Assembly: GCA_934777435.1 (NCBI GenBank)
Contig: CAKVNK010000002.1
Span: 62,001-126,000 of the forward strand
Reading direction: 5' to 3'
DNA: 64,000 nt
DNA from: an uncultured Clostridia bacterium
Lineage (GTDB): Bacteria; Bacillota; Clostridia; Christensenellales; UBA1242
Positions within the stretch are counted from its first letter, which is position 1, and each line of letters begins with the position of its first letter. A program made the translations under genes and the position numbers. The notes under the pieces are model-generated. The model was given only the letters and a program-made list of their open reading frames with translations, was not told the DNA's origin and did not search any database. This document shows positions 9,247 to 17,653 of the stretch, piece by piece.

Positions 9247-10614
9247 ATGGGAGATTTTAACAAAATTGTTAATTTATGCAAAAGCAGGGGTATAATTTTC
9301 CCTGGCAGTGACATTTATGACGGGCTTGCAAACACTTGGGACTACGGCCCAGTTGGTGTTGAACTTAAAAATAATATCAAGCGTGCTTGGTGGAAAAAGT
9401 TTGTGCAAGAAAGCCATAATAGTTTTGGTATTGATGCAGATATTTTTATGAACAGCAAAGTTTGGGAAGCAAGTGGTCACACTGCAAGTTTTTCAGATCC
9501 TAAAATGGATTGTAAAAGTTGTAAAACTCGTCACCGTGCAGACACTCTTATTGAAGCACACAGCAAAGGCACAGTCAATGCTGACAAAATGACAAACGAA
9601 GAAATGGAAGCATATATCAATGAACATCATGTTTGTTGCCCGAAATGTGGTAAATGTGATTGGACAAGCATTCGTAACTTTAACCTTATGTTCTCAACTT
9701 CTCGTGGCGTGACAGATGATAGCCAAAACTTGATTTATCTCCGTCCAGAAACTGCACAAGGTGAGTTTGTAAACTTCCTTAATGTGCAACGCAGTATGCG
9801 TGCAAAAGTGCCTTTTGGTATTGCACAAATTGGTAAGGCTTTCCGTAACGAAGTAACCCCAGGCAACTTCACTTTCCGTACAATCGAATTTGAACAAATG
9901 GAACATCAATGGTTCTGCAAACCAGAGGACAGCATGAAATTCTATGCTGACTATAAAAAGAAAGCAATGGACTTTTTGTTAAGCCTTGGCTTTAACCCAG
10001 AACATTTGCGTTATCATGACCATGACAAACTTGCACATTACGCAAAGGCTGCTTGTGATATTCAATATTTGTATCCTATCGGTTGGGAAGAACTTAACGG
10101 TATTCACCACCGTGGCGATTGGGATTTAAGCCGTCACCAACAATATAGCGGAAAATCAATGCTTTATATGGACCCATATACAAATGAAAAATATATTCCT
10201 AATGTTGTTGAATATTCTATTGGTGCTGACCGTTTAACTTTGGCTGTTATGTGTGAAGCATATGAGGAACAAAAGTTGGAAGATGGTGAAACTCGTGTTG
10301 TTATGCATTTCCACCCAGCACTTGCACCTTATAAAGTTGCAGTTCTTCCTTTGCAAAAGAATTTGGGTAAAAAGGCAGAAGAAATTTACCGTGAACTCAG
10401 CAAACACTTTATGGTAAGTTATGACGAAGCCGGCTCAATCGGTAAACGTTATCGCCGTCAAGACGAAATCGGCACACCAATGTGCGTGACAATCGACTTT
10501 GATACACTTGAAAACAACACCGTTACAGTGCGTGACCGTGACACAATGCAACAAATACGTTTAAGTGTGGACGAACTTGTTGCTTATGTTGAAAAACAAG
10601 TTGTATATAACTAA
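9247..10614 (+). CDS. glyQS: Glycyl-tRNA synthetase, single-chain class II type
   Basis: Charges tRNA-Gly. 455 residues, typical of the alpha2 dimeric (eukaryote/archaea-like) bacterial GlyRS rather than the alpha2-beta2 form. The order is class II motif 1 near GLANTWDYGPVGVELKNN, a zinc-binding insertion with CKSC and CPKC cysteine pairs (about residues 92-140), motif 2 FRNEVTPGNFTFR, the HYAKAACDIQY segment, motif 3 around SIGADRLTLA, and the C-terminal anticodon-binding domain. AAGGAGAAATT precedes the ATG. The product is tuned by glycine charging through the T-box upstream. Confidence 0.98.
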   Translation: MGDFNKIVNLCKSRGIIFPGSDIYDGLANTWDYGPVGVELKNNIKRAWWKKFVQESHNSFGIDADIFMNSKVWEASGHTASFSDPKMDCKSCKTRHRADTLIEAHSKGTVNADKMTNEEMEAYINEHHVCCPKCGKCDWTSIRNFNLMFSTSRGVTDDSQNLIYLRPETAQGEFVNFLNVQRSMRAKVPFGIAQIGKAFRNEVTPGNFTFRTIEFEQMEHQWFCKPEDSMKFYADYKKKAMDFLLSLGFNPEHLRYHDHDKLAHYAKAACDIQYLYPIGWEELNGIHHRGDWDLSRHQQYSGKSMLYMDPYTNEKYIPNVVEYSIGADRLTLAVMCEAYEEQKLEDGETRVVMHFHPALAPYKVAVLPLQKNLGKKAEEIYRELSKHFMVSYDEAGSIGKRYRRQDEIGTPMCVTIDFDTLENNTVTVRDRDTMQQIRLSVDELVAYVEKQVVYN

Positions 10615-10642
10615 TAAATGTTGATAAGGCAAATTTGATATT

Positions 10643-10672
10643 AAAAAAATCCACAGTTTGTGGATTTTTTTA
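10643..10672. terminator. Bidirectional terminator between glyQS and the convergent gene
   Basis: AAAAAATCCACA pairs with TGTGGATTTTTT around a GTT loop, with A and T runs on both sides, so it can end transcription from either direction. Confidence 0.85.
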
Positions 10673-10676
10673 TGCC

Positions 10677-11180
10677 TTAATGTTGTAGGTTTAAATTGTT
10701 TTCTTTTAAAAATGGCAAAACCAAAATTTGCAATTCACTATAATAAGTGTGGCTGGCAAGGAATAATTGTTTTTCATTTTCAGTTACAGCTTCATGCTCT
10801 AAAAATTTTTTACGCATTTTGGCTTTTCGCACTTTGCAAAAATTGTTAACATATTCTGCGTATGGTTTTTTATATCTTTTAACCAAAAACCATACCCAAT
10901 GTTTTGTTAAGTCAATGGTTGTAAAGTCAACATTGCTAAACTTACAATCAACAGATTTACAAATTTTAAACTGCACATCTCCCATCATAACATATAAATC
11001 TTCGTGCCAATTTGGAGTGACAGAGTGTGTGCAATCAGTCAGTACAACATAAGGGCTACTGCCTAAAAACTTTGCAATGCTTGTTTCATCACTGGCAAGT
11101 GTGCCATGCCACTCAATTTTTTGAGTGTGCATAAAATCTAAAATATCTTGTTTTGTGTAAAACTCACTTTTAACTATCAT
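10677..11180 (-). CDS. Hypothetical protein, no family recognised
   Basis: 167 residues from the second ATG of the frame. That start is preferred because a TTGACA-16-TAGAAT promoter ends exactly six bases before it, placing transcription start on this ATG; the first ATG (11186) would lie upstream of the transcript. The protein is soluble, rich in aromatic and basic residues, with a Cys-containing middle (VLTDCTHSV, FKICKSVDCKF) and a basic helical C-terminal half. There is no signal peptide. It converges on glyQS and is flanked by two hairpins with the same core. Function unknown. Confidence 0.75.
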   Translation of the reverse strand: MIVKSEFYTKQDILDFMHTQKIEWHGTLASDETSIAKFLGSSPYVVLTDCTHSVTPNWHEDLYVMMGDVQFKICKSVDCKFSNVDFTTIDLTKHWVWFLVKRYKKPYAEYVNNFCKVRKAKMRKKFLEHEAVTENEKQLFLASHTYYSELQILVLPFLKENNLNLQH

Positions 11181-11186
11181 ATTCAT

Positions 11187-11214
11187 ATTCTAACATAAAA
11201 AACAAATCTGTCAA
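11187..11214 (-). promoter_or_regulatory. Sigma-A-type promoter giving a probable leaderless transcript
   Basis: On the minus strand, -35 TTGACA (11209-11214), 16-base spacer, -10 TAGAAT (11187-11192) with extended TGT, then six bases to the ATG at 11180. There is no Shine-Dalgarno site. Confidence 0.8.
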
Positions 11215-11368
11215 TAGCAAATAAAAATAAGGTTGGTGGCAAAAATTAAAACCATTAATGACAAATTTAAAATTGATATTTTAAAATTAAAACTTTTTGG
11301 GCTTTTAGTGGACAGTGGGGTGGTAGTGTAAATTAAAGTATGATGATTATTGTTAATGTGGGGTAAAC

Positions 11369-11397
11369 AAAAAATCCACTAAATTGTGGATTTTTTT
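11369..11397. terminator. Isolated terminator-like hairpin
   Basis: AAAATCCAC pairs with GTGGATTTT and is flanked by A and T runs. It has the same core as the hairpin at 10643-10672. No gene ends here in the plus direction. It is the only feature I see in the 11215-11491 gap. Confidence 0.6.
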
Positions 11398-11491
11398 AAT
11401 TCTGTTTTTGCTAGACCATATTTTGCCATGTGTGGAACATGACGGAATAAATATGTTAATAAATAGGTTTATTTTTTGGTTTAATTAAACA

Positions 11492-11950
11492 TTATTTTTT
11501 ATATCTCGCACCGCAGGCATCACAGGTGTTAGAGTCTTTTTTAAGCATTGCACCGCAGTATTCACAAAACAATGGTTCGTCCTTTTGCTTTGCAAGGTTT
11601 GATAATTTATCTAGAATATTACTTTCTTTGTTGTTATCTTCGTCCAAATTATCCAAAGATGCTTCAAGTTGACGCATAGATTGAAATTGTTTTGAATTAA
11701 CAGTTTTTACAACACCAAAAGTTGCAATACTGCCAAATATGGTTAAAAAGCCAAAGCCACCAGCCATCATCATAACAGCACCCATTGTTGCTTTTGACTG
11801 CTTTTCGCTTGCTTCATACCAACCGCTTTCACCCATTTCTGGCACGTACATATCTTGTGCTTTACGCAATTTGCTAATGCCAATCACACCAATAATTATG
11901 CCTAAAATAAATGGAATAAGCCATAAAAAATTTAAAACTTTCTTTTTCAT
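11492..11950 (-). CDS. Two-helix membrane protein with a C-terminal zinc ribbon
   Basis: 152 residues. Hydrophobic helices at about residues 6-26 and 56-82 are joined by a short loop, followed by an acidic cytoplasmic linker (LDEDNNKES). A zinc-ribbon-like end has CEYCG and CDACG pairs (about residues 130-150). Proteins of this shape are common in Bacillota and usually uncharacterised. It is the last gene of the 12744-11492 operon, 19 bases after rplI. CCGAGGGGC precedes the start. Confidence 0.85.
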   Translation of the reverse strand: MKKKVLNFLWLIPFILGIIIGVIGISKLRKAQDMYVPEMGESGWYEASEKQSKATMGAVMMMAGGFGFLTIFGSIATFGVVKTVNSKQFQSMRQLEASLDNLDEDNNKESNILDKLSNLAKQKDEPLFCEYCGAMLKKDSNTCDACGARYKK

Positions 11951-11969
11951 TTGCCCCTCGGTTAATCTA

Positions 11970-12413
11970 TTATTTAATGTTTACGCTTGCAACAATATCA
12001 ACTGAAACTTCTTTAATAAGTTGCAATGTGATTTTGTAGTCACCAACACCTTTGATTGTTGGAAAATCTTTAATTTGGTTCTTTTCAATTTTAATGCCAT
12101 CACTAGCCAACGCTTGCAAAATTTCTTGTTTTGTGATTGAGCCAAACGCTTTACCATTTGCACCAACATTGAGTGTGAAAGGGTAAACTTTACCTTTAAT
12201 GCGGTTTGCAATTTCTTGGTATTGTTTAACCAATTCGCCATGGTGGAAAGCCTTTGCTTCAACTTGACCTTTATGGTCGTTTAATGCACTGGCTGTTGCT
12301 TCTTTTGCAATGCCTTGACGGATAAGCACATTGCTTGCATAATTTGGGTTGACGTCAATAATGTCACCCACTTTACCTTTGCCTTTAAGGTCTTTAATTA
12401 AAATTACTTTCAT
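11970..12413 (-). CDS. rplI: 50S ribosomal protein L9
   Basis: 147 residues, normal length. The N-terminal rRNA-binding domain begins MKVILIKDLKGKGKVGDI and contains NPNYASNVLIRQGIA; a long connecting helix and a C-terminal domain with the GKAFGSIT segment follow. AAGGAGATATTC precedes the ATG. It overlaps the end of the upstream 116-residue gene by 20 bases, implying translational coupling. It binds domain V of 23S rRNA near the L1 stalk. Confidence 0.98.
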   Translation of the reverse strand: MKVILIKDLKGKGKVGDIIDVNPNYASNVLIRQGIAKEATASALNDHKGQVEAKAFHHGELVKQYQEIANRIKGKVYPFTLNVGANGKAFGSITKQEILQALASDGIKIEKNQIKDFPTIKGVGDYKITLQLIKEVSVDIVASVNIK

Positions 12414-12744
12414 GAATATCTCCTTTTGAGACCTTTTCTAAATTGTCTTTGTAAATTTGTGTGAGATTTTTAAGGCACAAATTGCTCCAACTATCAAAAG
12501 ATTGTAACATAACTTCAACAGCAAAAGCATATTGAGAAAGTTTGGTTTTTTCTTTAACTTGTGCCATAAATTTCTTTTTAGATCTTATACACTTTGCACG
12601 TATGTTAACAAAATTTTTGTTAGTTTCTTTTGCTGCGACATAAGTGTTCATCAAACTAGCAACAAAATTGTCAGCATCAGCAAGGTGACACAAATTGTTG
12701 TAACATCTCATTGTTTCTTCATAATAAGTTGAATTAAAATACAA
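12394..12744 (-). CDS. Hypothetical helical protein upstream of rplI
   Basis: 116 residues, TTG start with AAGGAG seven bases before it, and a well-placed promoter behind it. It is predicted all-helical, with several Cys residues, a basic middle (KCIRSKKKF) and no membrane segment. It ends inside rplI, so the two are coupled. I do not recognise the family. Confidence 0.75.
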   Translation of the reverse strand: MYFNSTYYEETMRCYNNLCHLADADNFVASLMNTYVAAKETNKNFVNIRAKCIRSKKKFMAQVKEKTKLSQYAFAVEVMLQSFDSWSNLCLKNLTQIYKDNLEKVSKGDIHESNFN

Positions 12745-12777
12745 TGTTAAACTCCTTATAGAATTACTTGTATGTTT

Positions 12778-12806
12778 ATACTATCACATGTTTAATAGTT
12801 TGTCAA
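12778..12806 (-). promoter_or_regulatory. Sigma-A-type promoter of the rplI operon
   Basis: On the minus strand, -35 TTGACA (12801-12806), 17-base spacer, -10 TAGTAT (12778-12783) with extended TGA. Predicted start is near 12771, which leaves room for the AAGGAG site. Confidence 0.82.
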
Positions 12807-12955
12807 ATTTCTTTTTAAATTATAGATTGATAAATTTTGCATAAAACAGATTAAAATATGCAAGTTGGGTTAAAAATATAGAGTAAGATTTTAATTTGGT
12901 TTTGCTAAATAAATTTTTTTTGGTTGAAGCAAAACAACAATTAGTGGGGTAAAAT

Positions 12956-13270
12956 ATGGACGTAATGTGCAGGAAATATAGTTGCATTTATAACAACAAA
13001 GCAAAATGTGAACGCAAAAATTTAAGTGTAGACAAAAGTGCCGATTGTGGAGATTTAAAACTGGACAAAACAAAAGTTGTTCCAGATGTGTCACGTGATA
13101 TGTTTGAGCATGAGCCAGACGTTGCACCATTTCATCACTGCAAAACAATGAACATTGCATGTAAAGCAACAAATTGCATTTTTAACAAAGAAGGCGAGTG
13201 TTTTTCAAACGGAATATTTGTTGGCAGTGAACAAGCAAAAGCCACCTGTAACTCATTTGTGGAAAAATAG
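12956..13270 (+). CDS. DUF1540-like Cys-rich protein, two modules
   Basis: 104 residues. Two related Cys-rich modules, about residues 5-33 (CRKYSCIYNNKAKCERKNL) and 69-102 (CKATNCIFNKEGECFSNGI, ending TCNSF), match the DUF1540 pattern of a CxxxxC loop and a distal Cys. The module is thought to be a small metal-binding fold; its function is unsettled. The start has GGGGTAAAAT before it. It is monocistronic and has no signal peptide. Confidence 0.75.
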   Translation: MDVMCRKYSCIYNNKAKCERKNLSVDKSADCGDLKLDKTKVVPDVSRDMFEHEPDVAPFHHCKTMNIACKATNCIFNKEGECFSNGIFVGSEQAKATCNSFVEK

Positions 13271-13332
13271 TTACATTTTAAGTTAAAAAATTATTTGTGC
13301 TTTTTGGTGTTTATATGATATTATTATAAATA

Positions 13333-14781
13333 GTGGAAGATGTAAAAAGAATTCAAAAATTCAAAATAGCAGTGAGTATAACATTGCTTTGTTTATGTGT
13401 CGTTTTTGTTTTTATATGCTCAATAGGTATTTTTATTTTTAAAGATGGTGTTTTTTTAAGCTCTGGAGCGACTGCTGTTAGAATTGAATTACAAGACGAA
13501 GTTACATTAGAAGACAACACTAAAGATAAACTGGTAAAAAAATTAAAGCTTACAGGCGAGACAAAGAATTGTGAAGTTGGTGAATTGGTAAAAGTAATAC
13601 AGTCTGGCGTTATGTTTAACTATTATATTAATCGACAAGAATTTTGTTTATCTGCGATAGGTAAAAATATTAAAAAAATTTCTGTAGCTACATATGCTGA
13701 TACAACTGGGGATATTTCGATTTCAAATGAGTCAGAATTAAGAACTTTTAGGAATAATGTTAACAATGATAACTGGTATTTAAACACGACTATCAAATTG
13801 TTAAATGATATTTCACTTAGTAATACTTGGGTTCCTATTGGTTATGGTTCAGCATTTTGGGGTACATTTGATGGTTGTGGACACACTATCTCTCATATTA
13901 ATATTTCTTCGACATCTGGAGACTCGTATACCAATACAAATAGTTACTCTTATGGGGCAGGTTTCTTTGGCAATCTTGCATCAGGTGCTACAATTAAAAA
14001 TCTTGCTATAAGAAATGTCTCAATTAATATCGCTAAAGAAAAGATGACATATTATGTTGGCTCTTTAGTGGGTTGTGCTTATAAAGGTGTAACTATTACA
14101 AATTGTTCAGTTTTTAATTCAAAAATTACACTTGTACAAGGTGATGGCTCGAGTGTTAATGCAGGCGGATTATTAGGTAGCACAAAGTTTTATCGTAATG
14201 ATACAAATAATGTAACAATTTCGGATTGCTACGTTGAATGTAGTATTAGCGTAGAAACAAAAAAAGAATCTAATACAGCATGTGCAGGAGGTGTGGTTGG
14301 AAGCTTTGATGCGGATACTGGTAAATTAACTATTTCCAAATGTTTGTATAAAGGCAGTCTTATAGTAAAGAAATATAATTCGGATAGTAAGGCCGCTAGA
14401 CTAATGGTCGCAAGTGGTATTGTTGGTGCTGGTCTAGGCATTTCTGATTGGAGTAAGACAAGCAATTTAATAAGTATAAGTAATTGTTTAAGCTATGTAT
14501 TAGACAATTCAACTGTTGAATCAGGAACGTTGGCTAGATGTTTTGCAACAACATATTCTGGTTGTTATGCTCATGGTTCATCGGTTATTATTTTTGGGCA
14601 TAAAGTTACAGGATATTCGTTTGCTTGGCTGTCAAATAATAACTACTATGTTGATTCCAATGCACCTTTTTCAACAGGTAGTGAAGCCAACGGGACTGTG
14701 AGTGGAGACGCCACAGGTTATAATCAAGATTACAATAAAAAATCTCCTTCTAAAAAATCAGTTTCAGATTTAACAAAATAG
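13333..14781 (+). CDS. Membrane-anchored surface protein with GLUG-type beta repeats
   Basis: 482 residues. A GTG start with an uncleaved N-terminal anchor at about residues 12-36, then a small domain, then from about residue 140 a beta-helix-like region with GLUG-type turns (FWGTFDGCGHTISHINI, GAGFFGNLASGATIKNL, VGSLVGCAYKGVTITNC, AGGLLGSTKF, AGGVVGSFDADTGKL). Such repeats occur in bacterial adhesins. There is no Shine-Dalgarno site, and the TATTAT box five bases before the GTG hints at a leaderless start, though the -35 is poor. Codon choice looks more AT-ending than in neighbours, a possible sign of transfer. The C-terminus ends in a Lys/Ser-rich tail without LPXTG. Confidence 0.8.
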   Translation: MEDVKRIQKFKIAVSITLLCLCVVFVFICSIGIFIFKDGVFLSSGATAVRIELQDEVTLEDNTKDKLVKKLKLTGETKNCEVGELVKVIQSGVMFNYYINRQEFCLSAIGKNIKKISVATYADTTGDISISNESELRTFRNNVNNDNWYLNTTIKLLNDISLSNTWVPIGYGSAFWGTFDGCGHTISHINISSTSGDSYTNTNSYSYGAGFFGNLASGATIKNLAIRNVSINIAKEKMTYYVGSLVGCAYKGVTITNCSVFNSKITLVQGDGSSVNAGGLLGSTKFYRNDTNNVTISDCYVECSISVETKKESNTACAGGVVGSFDADTGKLTISKCLYKGSLIVKKYNSDSKAARLMVASGIVGAGLGISDWSKTSNLISISNCLSYVLDNSTVESGTLARCFATTYSGCYAHGSSVIIFGHKVTGYSFAWLSNNNYYVDSNAPFSTGSEANGTVSGDATGYNQDYNKKSPSKKSVSDLTK

Positions 14782-14830
14782 ACATATTACAGCATTTTTG
14801 TTTAACAACATCAATCAAATGTGCGTTTAG

Positions 14831-14859
14831 TTGACTATTTAATTCATTATTGTTATAAT
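14831..14859 (+). promoter_or_regulatory. Sigma-A-type promoter of leuS
   Basis: -35 TTGACT (14831-14836), 17-base spacer, -10 TATAAT (14854-14859). Transcription should start near 14866, with a leader of about 23 bases that is too short for a T-box. Confidence 0.85.
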
Positions 14860-14888
14860 CATTATTAACTTAAAAATAAGGATTTTTT

Positions 14889-17297
14889 ATGGCAGAATTT
14901 AACCACATTGAAGTTGAAAAAAAGTGGAAAAAGTATTGGGACGAGCACCAAACATTTAGAACCGATGTTTGGGATTTTTCACGTCCTAAATTTTATGCGT
15001 TGGATATGTTCCCATATCCATCTGGGGCAGGTTTGCACGTTGGTCACCCAGAAGGCTACACCGCAACCGATATTATAAGCCGTATGAAGCGTATGCAAGG
15101 TTACAACGTTTTGCACCCAATGGGCTATGACAGTTTTGGTTTGCCAGCCGAACAATATGCAATCGACACAGGCAACAATCCAGTTATTTTCACTGAAAAG
15201 AATATTGATATTTTCACAGGGCAACTTAAAAATATTGGTTTGTCTTATGACTGGGATAAAGAGATCCGCACAAGCGACCCTAAATTTTATAAATGGACAC
15301 AATGGATATTCAAACTAATGTATCTTGACGGGCTTGCAAAATGTGTGGATATGCCTGTTAACTGGTGTGAAGAACTTGGCTGTGTGCTTGCAAATGACGA
15401 GATTGTGGACGGCAAAAGTGAACGTGGTGGTTATCCAGTTGTTAAAAAGAATATGAAACAATGGGTTATTGATATGCCAAAGTATGCTGAAAAATTGCTT
15501 GCTGGGTTAGATACCATTGATTGGCCAGAATCCACAAAAGCAATGCAACGCAACCGCATAGGCAAGTCAACCGGTGTGGAAGTGGACTTTGAATTAGTTG
15601 GTGGCGGTAAATTTTCAATTTTCACCACTTGCATCGAAACAATTTATGGCATCACTTTTATGGTTGTTGCACCTGATAGTAAGTTGGTAGACAGCCTTAA
15701 ACCACGCATTAAAAATTGGGCGGAAGTTGAACAATACCGCCGCCAAACTGAAAAACTTAGCGATTTGGAACGTACCGAACTTAACAAGGGTAAAACTGGT
15801 GTTAAGTTGGAAGGCGTTTATGCAATAAACCCTGTCAATGGCAAACAAGTGCCAGTGTTTGCGGGCGACTTTGTGCTTGCAAGTTATGGCACAGGTGCAG
15901 TTATGGCAGTGCCAAGCCATGACCAACGTGACTTTGAATATGCAGTTGCACACAAAATTCCTATGATTCAAGTTATCAGCGGAGCAGATGTTAGTGAACA
16001 TGCCTTTGAAAAACAAGACTATTTAGGCAAGGGGTGTAAACTTATCAACAGTGAAGAATTTACAGGCTTAACTGTTGAACAAGCAAAAGAAGCAATCACT
16101 GATAAACTTGTTAAAATGGGTGTTGCACGCAAAACAGTGAATTATAAATTGCGTGAGTGGATTTTTGCACGTCAACGTTATTGGGGCGAACCTGTGCCTA
16201 TTGTGTATTTTGCAGACGGCACAACAAAAGCCCTTGAAGATAGTGAATTGCCACTTGTTTTGCCAGAATTGGACGATTATAAACCAGCCAAAGACGGCAA
16301 CAGCCCACTTGCAAAAGCAGATTGGTGGGTTAATGTTACTGTGGATGGCAAACCAGCAAAACGTGAAACAAACACAATGCCGGGCAGTGCCGGTTCAAGT
16401 TGGTACTTTTTGCGTTATATTGACCCACATAATGATAAAGAATTTGCAAATCAAGAATTGCTTAAACACTGGCTTCCAGTTGACCTTTATGTTGGCGGAC
16501 CAGAACATGCAGTTGGTCATTTGATGTATGCACGTATGTGGAATAACTATTTGTTTGATAAAGGGCTTGTTCCAGTTAAAGAACCTTTCAAAAAACTTGT
16601 TCATCAAGGTATGATTTTGGGTGCTAACGGCATAAAAATGGGCAAACGTTATCCACAATTTGTGGTTGATCCAAATGTGATTGTTGAAAAGTATGGGGCA
16701 GATACTTTGCGTCTTTATGAAATGTTTATGGGTCCTCTTCAAGAAAGTAAACCATGGGACGACAACGGCGTTAATGGTGCACGTAAATTTTTGGATAGAG
16801 TGTGGCGTTTATTGCACGAAAAACCAATTCTAGATAAAGAGAACACCAATCTTGATGCTTTTTATAATGCAACCGTTAAAAAGGTCACCGATGATTATGA
16901 AACACTTAACTTTAACACAGCAATCAGTCAGATGATGATTTTTGTTAACTCTGCTGTTAAAGAAGAATATTTGCCAAAACAAATGGCAGAAGGCTTTGTA
17001 AAATTGCTTAACCCAATTTGTCCATTTATTACTGAAGAATTGTGGGCAGATTTTGGCCACAACAATACCATTGCTTATGAACCATGGCCAACCTATGATG
17101 AAAGCAAAATGGTTGTTAATACCATTGAAATTCCAATTCAGGTTAATGGCAAATTCCGTGGCAAAATAACTGTTGAAAAATCAGCGTCAGAAGAAGAAAT
17201 CAAAACAAAAGCCTTGCAAGAAGTTTCATCATATGTTGCTAATGGCTACAAAAAAATAATCTATGTACCAGGCAGAATTTTCAACATTGTTGTTTAA
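14889..17297 (+). CDS. leuS: Leucyl-tRNA synthetase with altered signature motifs
   Basis: 802 residues, close to the Bacillus enzyme. The class I HIGH motif reads HVGH at residues 50-53. The CP1 editing domain (about 220-400) keeps the SHDQRD segment with Asp345, but the usual TTRPDT reads TTCIET at 246-251. The KMSKS loop reads KMGKR at 583-587, followed by YPQFVVDP. The C-terminal anticodon-binding helical domain and small tRNA-contacting end are present. AAGGATTTTTT precedes the ATG. Unlike pheS and glyQS it has no T-box. The deviations suggest a sub-lineage of LeuRS rather than a broken gene, since the rest is intact. Confidence 0.97.
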   Translation: MAEFNHIEVEKKWKKYWDEHQTFRTDVWDFSRPKFYALDMFPYPSGAGLHVGHPEGYTATDIISRMKRMQGYNVLHPMGYDSFGLPAEQYAIDTGNNPVIFTEKNIDIFTGQLKNIGLSYDWDKEIRTSDPKFYKWTQWIFKLMYLDGLAKCVDMPVNWCEELGCVLANDEIVDGKSERGGYPVVKKNMKQWVIDMPKYAEKLLAGLDTIDWPESTKAMQRNRIGKSTGVEVDFELVGGGKFSIFTTCIETIYGITFMVVAPDSKLVDSLKPRIKNWAEVEQYRRQTEKLSDLERTELNKGKTGVKLEGVYAINPVNGKQVPVFAGDFVLASYGTGAVMAVPSHDQRDFEYAVAHKIPMIQVISGADVSEHAFEKQDYLGKGCKLINSEEFTGLTVEQAKEAITDKLVKMGVARKTVNYKLREWIFARQRYWGEPVPIVYFADGTTKALEDSELPLVLPELDDYKPAKDGNSPLAKADWWVNVTVDGKPAKRETNTMPGSAGSSWYFLRYIDPHNDKEFANQELLKHWLPVDLYVGGPEHAVGHLMYARMWNNYLFDKGLVPVKEPFKKLVHQGMILGANGIKMGKRYPQFVVDPNVIVEKYGADTLRLYEMFMGPLQESKPWDDNGVNGARKFLDRVWRLLHEKPILDKENTNLDAFYNATVKKVTDDYETLNFNTAISQMMIFVNSAVKEEYLPKQMAEGFVKLLNPICPFITEELWADFGHNNTIAYEPWPTYDESKMVVNTIEIPIQVNGKFRGKITVEKSASEEEIKTKALQEVSSYVANGYKKIIYVPGRIFNIVV

Positions 17298-17319
17298 CTT
17301 GAAAAAACATAAAAATTAA

Positions 17320-17565
17320 AAAATAAGTTACTTTTTAATTAAAGTAACTTTACATGCAGAGATGTCGGAGTGGTCGAGTGTCAAAGCACAAGTTTTAAAT
17401 CATTTGCTAATCGCAAATTTCAGCAAAAACTTGGCTTTTCCTTATTCCCAAAACTTAACACTTTTGGGAGCCCTTAAAAACTCGTTCGCCCACATTAATT
17501 GAAGTAGAAAATAAGTTACTTTTTAATTAAAGTAACTTTATATGCAGAGATGTCGGAGTGGTCGA
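17320..17565 (+). repeat. 58-bp direct repeat covering the 5' end of tRNA-Ser
   Basis: Copies at 17320-17377 and 17508-17565 differ at one base. Each contains a near-palindromic AAGTTACTTT/AAAGTAACTT stem and the first 22 bases of the tRNA. The 188-bp period means 17378-17507 was inserted or the unit was duplicated. The spacer holds a CCCAAAA/TTTTGGG hairpin near 17442-17469 and no gene. Confidence 0.9.
17356..17377 (+). pseudogene. Truncated tRNA-Ser 5' fragment
   Basis: Identical to bases 1-22 of the functional tRNA-Ser at 17544, then diverging in the D loop. There is no anticodon arm, T arm or acceptor 3' strand, so it cannot be a tRNA. Confidence 0.85.
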
Positions 17566-17632
17566 ACGAGCACGATTGGAAATCGTGTGATGTTAACAGC
17601 ATCCGGGGGTTCAAATCCCCCTCTCTGCGCCA
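17544..17632 (+). tRNA. tRNA-Ser (GGA)
   Basis: 89 bases including an encoded CCA. Acceptor GCAGAGA pairs with TCTCTGC; discriminator G. The D stem is TCG/CGA, anticodon stem CACGA/TCGTG with loop TTGGAAA (anticodon GGA at 17578-17580), a long class II variable arm GATGTTAACAGCATC, and T arm GGGGG-TTCAAAT-CCCCC. It reads UCC and UCU codons. It follows leuS and a truncated copy of its own 5' end. Confidence 0.97.
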
Positions 17633-17653
17633 ACTCGAAAGTACAAGCTTTTG

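Noticed and set aside
12891..13172. 93-residue minus-strand reading frame
   Set aside because: It is antisense to the Cys-rich DUF1540-like gene, whose paired Cys modules are clearly the coding frame.
10677..14781. Genomic island or prophage
   Set aside because: Several unknown genes cluster here, but no integrase, attachment site or phage gene was found, and rplI lies in the middle.
17356..17377. A second tRNA-Ser gene
   Set aside because: Only the first 22 bases match; there is no anticodon, T arm or acceptor 3' strand.
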